Positions 18,259-23,848 of a stretch of DNA of 64,000 nt are shown here, piece after piece. The translations under genes and the position numbers were made by a program. How positions within the stretch are numbered: the stretch's first letter is position 1; every line of letters begins with the position of its first letter. The notes below the pieces were generated by a model. It made no database searches. It saw nothing but the letters and a program-made list of their open reading frames with translations, and was not told the origin of the DNA. The stretch is from Marinicella meishanensis (GTDB lineage Bacteria > Pseudomonadota > Gammaproteobacteria > Xanthomonadales > Marinicellaceae), in contig NZ_JAIOUV010000012.1 in the NCBI RefSeq assembly GCF_019931145.1, positions 1 to 64,000 of the forward strand, given 5' to 3'.

Positions 18259-18492
18259 ATGTTGAAGTCTATTTACACAAAAGAAAGTGATACTTTGCGA
18301 GCTTGGCTGAAAACTAAGCGAAAAGAAAAAGGTTTGTCGCAAAGAAAGCTGGCCAACCAGTTAGACATTCATCATTCGATTATTGGCAAAATTGAAACAG
18401 GCGAGAGACAAGTTAATGTTGTTGAACTGATCATTTACTGTAAAGAGCTTGACGCTGACCCAATTGAAATAATAAAACAGCTCAAATCTTAA
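18259..18492 (+). CDS. Small XRE-family transcriptional regulator
   Basis: The 77-aa protein is a single Cro/C1-type HTH domain (LRAWLKTKRKEKGLSQRKLA, then IHHSIIGKIETGER). The gene begins 2 nt after an operator-like palindrome, which suggests autorepression. The same half-site overlaps the tns promoter, so this is the best candidate for the transposition repressor of the element. No other domain is present. Confidence 0.88.
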   Translation: MLKSIYTKESDTLRAWLKTKRKEKGLSQRKLANQLDIHHSIIGKIETGERQVNVVELIIYCKELDADPIEIIKQLKS

Positions 18493-18661
18493 CTAAGACG
18501 TGAGGAAAAAGGAAATATTCTATAATCCGAGAAGCTCTGATTTAAGTACTGGTAAATTCAAGATTATTGCTAAAAATAACTTAGCTATGAAAGCCTTATC
18601 TGAATTAACATGATCTTCTATTAAAAATTTTGACTGATTTTCCATATTTTTTTGACAAAAG

Positions 18662-19798
18662 TCATAAAAGTTTATCTATGGTGAGGCCAAATCCCCCATC
18701 ATCAGTATGTAATAGTAGGTTGAATAATACTCTGCTAACTTGTGACTGCTGTAGACTGTACACCCTTCTATATGCTGTAACTTCCCAGTCATTAGCCTCT
18801 GCTCTTTCAATTTGACGTTCAATGCTTCCTACTACAGTATTTGCTGCTTGTTTTTTAGGCACATGAGACCTCATATAATATGCAGCAGCGTCCCTGCCTG
18901 CTCTCCAAATAAAATTATAAACCTGAGAAACTGAATATCTTTCTAAAGCTTTATTAATAGCAAGAATGGTTTTTTCTCCTGGGTTGAAGTTCAATTGATG
19001 TTTTGAAAGAACAAAATTCAAATACCCAATACATTCTTGCAAACTGACTTCTTTACAGAGTTCAACAACCTCCTCGTATGCATCGTCAATGAAGCTCATT
19101 GATGTAATGGAGTTGTCTAGTTCGCTGATGAACTGATTCATGTTTTTGTATGCATTGCTTAATGGCAAAAACCATTTAACTCTGTCAATGTAGTATTGAA
19201 AACCGCCATTTTCTAGAAGGGTAATGTGCTCTAATTCAGAGTCAGGGTCGATTAAGATAGTGTCTTGATCGTGCAGTTCCTTTAAAACTTTTATACTGTA
19301 ATCCTTATCTGGTGAAAATAATTCAGATGTGTTCAACCTAAATTCATTTAAGCCAGTCAGGTTCTCATTGGCAGAATGTCGAATCAAGGCATACAAAAAA
19401 ACAGCCTGTTTTACTGTTAAAGCACCTACTGATAATTCATAATCGTTGTTATCAATAATTGCTTGAATGGCAGCTTTTTTTCTTAAGCTTTCTGATTGTT
19501 GAGCTTCATTGATACAATCTTCACAGGTAATGTTGCCATTGTATTTTTGTTGATTAATGTAATCAGATCGGTTTGCGTAAACGTATGCTTCACCACAACA
19601 GTCACAAAAAACAGAAGTTGAAAATGCACAACAATTTGACTTTACTATTTTCAATAGCTCTGCACTGGATATTCCAAAATTTTCAGAAATTTGTTTAACT
19701 GAAAGCTTAAACTCCCCCTCATCGTCAAAGCCCCAATAGAGTTGGCAAAGCTCTGCATTTGGTGACTCCAAATCAAATATATCAAGTTCTAATGACAT
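18662..19798 (-). CDS. Hypothetical protein with an N-terminal four-Cys zinc motif, third gene of the XRE-ImmA module
   Basis: The chosen start gives 378 aa. A CDCC motif at about residues 64-67 and CEDC near 91 form a likely zinc site (C-x2-C ... C-x2-C), preceded by a helix-turn-helix-like stretch (LSVKQISENFGISSAELLKIV). The rest is helical and of unknown fold. The ATG at 19798 lies 7 nt after the immA-like stop; a frame opening at 19864 would overlap that gene by 59 nt and lacks a ribosome site. The position suggests an effector or regulator working with the ImmA-like protease. Confidence 0.72.
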   Translation of the reverse strand: MSLELDIFDLESPNAELCQLYWGFDDEGEFKLSVKQISENFGISSAELLKIVKSNCCAFSTSVFCDCCGEAYVYANRSDYINQQKYNGNITCEDCINEAQQSESLRKKAAIQAIIDNNDYELSVGALTVKQAVFLYALIRHSANENLTGLNEFRLNTSELFSPDKDYSIKVLKELHDQDTILIDPDSELEHITLLENGGFQYYIDRVKWFLPLSNAYKNMNQFISELDNSITSMSFIDDAYEEVVELCKEVSLQECIGYLNFVLSKHQLNFNPGEKTILAINKALERYSVSQVYNFIWRAGRDAAAYYMRSHVPKKQAANTVVGSIERQIERAEANDWEVTAYRRVYSLQQSQVSRVLFNLLLHTDDGGFGLTIDKLL

Positions 19799-19805
19799 TT
19801 CATTC

Positions 19806-20666
19806 TTATCTTTTAAAACGGGGTGTCCACGATTCTTCCAGTTCTTTATCTTCTTCCAACTCATCCAAGTCTGGCAATTCTGAACCAGTTAGTACCGTGA
19901 GTGTCTTCCCGTATGAACCTAAACCAATCACTTCTTCATATAACTCACCTTCAGTCGAACCTCCAAACCATGTGTTAAAGCCAATTGTTCCGCTAATCTG
20001 AGCAGAACTTTTAATATTCTGGCTATCTTTGTTAAACTCATAGGTATGAGTTTCTCGTGGTAAAAGAGATTGTTTCTTGATCCACGTAAGTTCAGGGTAT
20101 TCAGTTAACTCATCCGACATAAAACAATAGCTAACTCTGTCACCTGTCGAAACCACAATTGCAGCAGGGTCAGGCGTTCTTTGTGCATACCTTATTGCAG
20201 TTGCAGTAATGGATGTATTACAAATTTCAGAAAGTTGAACAATTGCATCTAGGCCAGAAGGTAGTTTTTCAAGCTCTCTGTCAAACAAGAATGAGGGCAT
20301 TAATAAACCTGTAGCAAAATTGTCAGCTTCAATTTCGTGTTTATCACTTGATACAAATCCAGACTTTGAAGTATGCATATCACTTGTAGAAAAAACTATT
20401 TCTGGATGGCCAGGTAAGAAATAGTGGCCTAACTCATGACAAATACTGAATCGTTGAAAGCCATCGTTTTCGATATGGGTAGCATATAAAATGCCATAGT
20501 TATCTTTTACTTTCACAATCATCCCAGATACACCGCCCTGTTTTGAGGGCATATCTTGTACATCAATTTCATACATGCTGGCGATTAAAAAAGGATCAAC
20601 TGGAAGTTGATCAATACCAATTTCTTTTAATAAATTTTCAGCTTGTCTAGTTGCACTTGGTTCCAT
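19806..20666 (-). CDS. ImmA/IrrE-family zinc metallopeptidase
   Basis: This 286-aa protein has the family motif HELGH (residues about 78-82, in RFSICHELGHYFLPGH) and a downstream EIEADNFATGLLMP helix giving the third zinc ligand, as in ImmA/IrrE proteins. These cleave or inactivate partner XRE repressors. The C-terminal ~120 residues are a separate unknown domain. It lies 15 nt after the XRE gene at 20682, its probable substrate, and before the zinc-motif gene. Confidence 0.88.
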   Translation of the reverse strand: MEPSATRQAENLLKEIGIDQLPVDPFLIASMYEIDVQDMPSKQGGVSGMIVKVKDNYGILYATHIENDGFQRFSICHELGHYFLPGHPEIVFSTSDMHTSKSGFVSSDKHEIEADNFATGLLMPSFLFDRELEKLPSGLDAIVQLSEICNTSITATAIRYAQRTPDPAAIVVSTGDRVSYCFMSDELTEYPELTWIKKQSLLPRETHTYEFNKDSQNIKSSAQISGTIGFNTWFGGSTEGELYEEVIGLGSYGKTLTVLTGSELPDLDELEEDKELEESWTPRFKR

Positions 20667-20681
20667 GTGTTATTTGGATAT

Positions 20682-21008
20682 TTATTTCTTTTTAGAAAGC
20701 ATGGCAATAAAGTCCATTGCCATTTCACGTTGATCTGATGATAGCTTTTCATATCCATGACGAAAAGCCACATCAGATTCAGCAAACCCCTCTGGATCAT
20801 CTGTACGTCCAAGCAAATAATCAGCTGTAACGTTCAAAGCATCTGACAAGATTCTTAAATTATTGAAAGATGGTTTTCTTTGACCAGTCTCAAAATGTGA
20901 AATTGCCGCTGGCTTTAATCCAGACCTTTCTGCAAGTTCACTTTGACTAAAACCTCTTTTATTTCTTGCCAAAACCAATCTTTTTTTAAAAATATCATTT
21001 TTATCCAT
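20682..21008 (-). CDS. XRE-family repressor paired with the ImmA-like peptidase
   Basis: The 108-aa product carries an N-terminal Cro/C1 HTH (LARNKRGFSQSELAERSGLK then AISHFETGQRKPS) followed by a short helical tail (DALNVTADYLLGRTDDPEG) typical of phage-type repressors. I use the ATG at 21008; a TTG six bases upstream is also in frame. CTATACGA-containing palindromes upstream (21017-21029, 21086-21101) are likely operators. It probably represses its own operon and the divergent small cargo genes. Confidence 0.85.
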   Translation of the reverse strand: MDKNDIFKKRLVLARNKRGFSQSELAERSGLKPAAISHFETGQRKPSFNNLRILSDALNVTADYLLGRTDDPEGFAESDVAFRHGYEKLSSDQREMAMDFIAMLSKKK

Positions 21009-21101
21009 TGACAACTCTATACGATATAGTATTATTGTGCATGACGAAACGTATTTGGCCGAAAGGCTTTTTTTTGAAACCAGGCCTATACGACTTCGTA
21101 G
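21008..21101 (+). promoter_or_regulatory. Divergent promoter/operator region of the XRE-ImmA module
   Basis: On the plus strand TTGACA (21008-21013) and TATTAT (21030-21035), 16 bp apart, form a promoter towards the gene at 21156. Between the boxes lies the palindrome CTATA-CGA-TATAG (21017-21029). CTATACGA is repeated at 21086-21093 within a second imperfect palindrome ending in TCGTAG. Two copies of one motif flanking a promoter next to an XRE gene indicate operator sites. Confidence 0.6.
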
Positions 21102-21155
21102 GATTATACATTACGTGTAATAAAAATCAACCATTAACTTTGAAGGTATAAAACG

Positions 21156-21419
21156 ATGATAGACAGAGCAGTATATAAAACAAAAAAAGACAATGACGGC
21201 GATATCCTTGCCTTGTGCAACTCAGGTCAGTATTGGTCTCCCAGATCAAAAGCTGATGCAATCAGAGATATCGAGTCAGGCACTACTCGCTATTACGTGC
21301 CATGGAGCGATGGTACTAAAACTTTTATCAAGGTGGTGCCCGGTGCAAGTGGCAAATACTTGAGAACAGATAAAGACCAAACATCAAGAAACAACCTGGA
21401 TGATTTACCAGATTGTTAA
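21156..21419 (+). CDS. DUF3892-like small protein
   Basis: The 87-aa protein has the pattern of the DUF3892 family: a short basic N-terminus, LALCNSGQYWSPRSKADAI, an IESGTTRYYVPW stretch and a beta-rich end. The molecular function of the family is unknown. It is the first of three same-strand small genes ending near the right transposon end. Confidence 0.75.
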   Translation: MIDRAVYKTKKDNDGDILALCNSGQYWSPRSKADAIRDIESGTTRYYVPWSDGTKTFIKVVPGASGKYLRTDKDQTSRNNLDDLPDC

Positions 21420-21436
21420 TTAACAGGAGAAATGAA

Positions 21437-21676
21437 ATGAGTAAAAAGAAAAACGTACATGTAGTTCCGCATAAATCAGGTGGCTGGGCTACAAAGTCAT
21501 CTGGTTCAAGTCGGGCTGGTTCAGTCCACTCCACACAGAAAGAAGCTATCAAACAGGCACGTAACCAAGCCATTCGTGAAAGATCAGAAGTGGTTATCCA
21601 TCGAAAGAATGGACAAATTCGTGATAAGGATAGCTATGGTAACGATCCACATCCACCTAAAGACACTAAATTTTAA
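21437..21676 (+). CDS. DUF2188-like small protein
   Basis: The 79-aa protein shows the DUF2188 pattern (VHVVPHKSGGWATKSSGSSRA, then TQKEAIKQARNQA and VVIHRKNGQIRDKDSYGNDPHP). AGGAG stands 9 nt before the ATG at 21437. A TTG start at 21413 would overlap the previous gene and is less likely. The family is common in plasmids and islands next to DUF3892-type genes; function unknown. Confidence 0.82.
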   Translation: MSKKKNVHVVPHKSGGWATKSSGSSRAGSVHSTQKEAIKQARNQAIRERSEVVIHRKNGQIRDKDSYGNDPHPPKDTKF

Positions 21677-21719
21677 TAGTGAGTTAGGTGTAATTATCAA
21701 AACAAAATGAGGTATATGT

Positions 21720-22163
21720 ATGGTAAACATTCAAATGGTAACATTTGCGATAGCAGTATTAGGTGCAATTCTTGGTATCATTAACACGTGGCACAATCTG
21801 AGCCAGAGAAAGGTAAAACTGAAACTAAAACCTGCTCATGCGATTCCGGTTGGAGGTGTTGATCCAAACATACAGTTTTGCATTGAAATTACTAACTTGA
21901 GTACGTTTCCAGTTACTATTGAAGAGGCTGGTGTTTTGTTCAAAGGTACTAAAGATAGAGGGATAATTCCACATCCTATCTTCACAGATCACGACAATAA
22001 ATGGCCTAGAAAACTGGAATCGAGAACATCAATTACAGCATACAGTCAGCTTCCCAGTATTGGTGTAAACCATCGTATCAAATGTGCGTATGCTAAAACT
22101 CAATGTGGTGTAATTGTCAAAGGTACCAGCCCAGCTCTAAAACAAATATCAAGGGAACAATAA
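21720..22163 (+). CDS. Single-helix membrane-anchored protein with Ig-like domain (147 aa)
   Basis: One N-terminal hydrophobic helix (residues about 6-24) is followed by a beta-rich region with IEITNLSTFPVTIEEAGVLF, a pattern seen in small phage and island proteins of unknown function. It is the last cargo gene before the right transposon end. The stretch 22164-22290 holds no gene that I can support. Confidence 0.68.
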   Translation: MVNIQMVTFAIAVLGAILGIINTWHNLSQRKVKLKLKPAHAIPVGGVDPNIQFCIEITNLSTFPVTIEEAGVLFKGTKDRGIIPHPIFTDHDNKWPRKLESRTSITAYSQLPSIGVNHRIKCAYAKTQCGVIVKGTSPALKQISREQ

Positions 22164-22293
22164 CGAGGACAGCCACTCCTCTCTGGAAAATATCATTAGG
22201 TCTCATCAGTAATTTGCCAATGCTAATTGCTTATGGTGGAATCACTAAACATATGTCCAAAAAAAGGCCCTGCAATATAATACAAAGCCTATT

Positions 22294-22363
22294 AATCTCA
22301 TTGAGTTTGACGTTAAAATCTCACTTACTTTGACGTAAATCTCAATGATCTTGACGCATCAGG
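22294..22363 (-). repeat. Right transposon end with three closely packed TnsB-type sites
   Basis: Read on the minus strand, three units of the form CGTCAA-N6-TGAGATT lie in tandem, their TGAGATT cores at 22344-22337, 22323-22316 and 22300-22294 (spacing about 21-22 bp). They are inverted relative to the left-end sites. The packed layout resembles the Tn7 right end, which in Tn7 also faces the target gene. Confidence 0.82.
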
Positions 22364-22368
22364 GATAT
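22364..22368. repeat. Right copy of 5-bp target site duplication (GATAT)
   Basis: GATAT follows the right terminal CAGG and matches 277-281. It lies 13 bp after the nrdB stop codon. Confidence 0.8.
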
Positions 22369-22381
22369 TCAAAGATTTAAA

Positions 22382-23635
22382 TCAATCCCAACTCAAAGCC
22401 CCGCCGGTCTGGTATTCAGTCACTCGGGTCTCGAAGAAGTTCTTTTCTTTTCTGAGGTTGGATTGTTCGTCGAGCCAGGGAAGGGTGCATTCGGCGCCGG
22501 GGAAGGGTTCGTCGATGCCGAGTTGTCTGGCTCTTCTGTTGGCGATGTAGCGGAATTGTTCGATGTGGTCTTCGGCTGAGTAGCCGAGGATCGGGCGGCG
22601 CAGCAGGTATTTGGCGTAGCCGGCTTCGGCGGCTTCGGATTCGTCCCACATGTGGCGGATCTTGGCCGGGTCGAGGGTGATTTTTTCTTCTTCGATGATT
22701 TGTTTGCACACGCGGATGCCGAAGGAGGCGTGCATCACTTCGTCGCGCATGATGTATTGCAGCTGTTCGGCGGTGCCTTTCATCAGGCCGCGGCGTTGCA
22801 GGGCGAAGATCGGGCTGAAGCCGTTGTAGAACCAGCAGCCTTCGAAGATGGCGCCGAAGAACATGTAGGCCAGCACGAAGTTTTCCATTTCATCCGGATC
22901 GTTCAGATCGATGTTGGGGCGCAGGATGCTGTTCAGGCGGCGGTTGGCCACTTGGATTTTTTGGTTGATCTCGGGGACCACGCGGTAGCGGTTGTAGATT
23001 TCGCCTTGGTCCAGGCCAATGGTCTCGATGCAGTGCTGGTAGGTCCAGGTGTGCAGCGCTTCTTCATACACTTGGCGGGCTTGGTAAATCTGTAATTCGG
23101 GCGCCGACATTTTTTCCATCACCGCCAGGCCGATGTTGCGCATCGCCAGGATGTCCGAGGTGGTCAGGTAGGACAGCACGTTTTGGTAGACGTGTTTTTC
23201 GTCTTCGGTGAGGGTCTTGTTGTAGTCGATCACGTCCTGGGTCATGTTGATGTCCAGGGGCGTCCAGTGGTTTTTGTTGGCGTTCAGGAAGAACTTCCAG
23301 GCCCAGGGGTATTTGAACGGGGCCAGTTGGTTCACATCGGTCAGGCCGTTGATCACGCGCTTGTCTTCGGCGCGCACGGGCTCAACACCGGTCAAAGCAT
23401 TTTGGTGGGTGTTTTCTGGTGTGACATTCAATGGTTCAGCCGGCGCTTGGTCGGCTTGGTAGGCCACCGCCGCTTCTTTGACTTGGGCCGGTTCATCCTC
23501 TGATTTTGCTTTGGGCCGGGCCACACTGGCGGTGGCTTTGCTGGCTTCTTTCTCAGCGGGTTCTGGTTTGACCACCGGGGCTTTTTTCTCTTCTTGCTTG
23601 TCGCCCAGGCCGAGTGGATCGTCCCAATTCATCAT
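22382..23635 (-). CDS. nrdB: Class I ribonucleotide reductase, beta subunit
   Basis: The 417-aa protein holds the diiron-tyrosyl radical cofactor that starts nucleotide reduction by NrdA. Visible ligands include D in TTSDILAMRN, E and H in EEALHTWTYQH with the radical Tyr four residues after the His, E in EGCWFYNGF, and E/H in RDEVMHASFG. The C-terminal tail ending TEYQTGGALSWD is the segment that binds NrdA. The first ~90 residues are an Ala/Pro/Lys/Glu-rich, probably disordered extension not usual for NrdB. GGAG stands before the ATG pair. The Tn7-like element lies 13 bp after the stop and separates the gene from its terminator. Confidence 0.95.
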   Translation of the reverse strand: MMNWDDPLGLGDKQEEKKAPVVKPEPAEKEASKATASVARPKAKSEDEPAQVKEAAVAYQADQAPAEPLNVTPENTHQNALTGVEPVRAEDKRVINGLTDVNQLAPFKYPWAWKFFLNANKNHWTPLDINMTQDVIDYNKTLTEDEKHVYQNVLSYLTTSDILAMRNIGLAVMEKMSAPELQIYQARQVYEEALHTWTYQHCIETIGLDQGEIYNRYRVVPEINQKIQVANRRLNSILRPNIDLNDPDEMENFVLAYMFFGAIFEGCWFYNGFSPIFALQRRGLMKGTAEQLQYIMRDEVMHASFGIRVCKQIIEEEKITLDPAKIRHMWDESEAAEAGYAKYLLRRPILGYSAEDHIEQFRYIANRRARQLGIDEPFPGAECTLPWLDEQSNLRKEKNFFETRVTEYQTGGALSWD

Positions 23636-23659
23636 GATGTGTTGCTCCGAAATTCGTTG

Positions 23660-23848
23660 TTAATTATGAATGTGTTTTGTTGATGGGATCCCTGCACACG
23701 CAGCAGCAATCACATCGCAGTTATTGGGTGCCGGTGTGCTCTCCAAATCACCGGACCGTTTTCTGTCCCCCACAACGGACAGGTTGGTGCCTACAGGCTC
23801 ATCTGATTCTGTTGAATCAAAAGAGCCCGCAGGACTTTTTTTGATCAT
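23660..23848 (-). CDS. Possible 62-aa ORF in the nrdA-nrdB spacer
   Basis: The frame opens with an ATG overlapping the nrdA stop (ATGA) and fills most of the 209-bp gap before nrdB. Composition is Ser/Asp-rich with three Cys and no recognised domain, and codon choice is less host-like than in the neighbours. The overlap junction is the main support. It may equally be an untranslated spacer. Confidence 0.3.
   Translation of the reverse strand: MIKKSPAGSFDSTESDEPVGTNLSVVGDRKRSGDLESTPAPNNCDVIAAACAGIPSTKHIHN

Larger units (their letters stand above)
282..22363. mobile_element. Tn7-like transposon, 22.1 kb, inserted after nrdB
   Basis: The element is bounded by terminal inverted repeats: left CCTGGCGCGTCGCGGCC then AATGAGATTT, right (reverse complement) CCTGATGCGTCAAGATC then ATTGAGATTT. 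Each end carries an array of TGAGATTT-core sites in opposite orientation, and a GATAT duplication lies outside both ends. It encodes TnsA, TnsB, TnsC and one TniQ/TnsD-type protein plus accessory genes, and it is clearly more AT-rich than the flanking chromosome. As in Tn7, the end with closely packed sites faces the target gene (here nrdB), and the tnsA side of the operon points to that end. The element looks complete. The CCTG ends are inferred from the duplication; if the true ends start at TG the boundaries move by 2 bp. Confidence 0.88.

Noticed and set aside
18520-18645. A 41-codon minus-strand frame after the zinc-motif gene
   Set aside because: It has no ribosome site, no overlap with its neighbour and no recognised motif; too weak to call as a gene.
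282-22363. A CRISPR array or Cas genes guiding the Tn7-like element
   Set aside because: No regularly spaced identical repeats with unique spacers and no Cas motifs were found; the short end repeats are TnsB-type sites.
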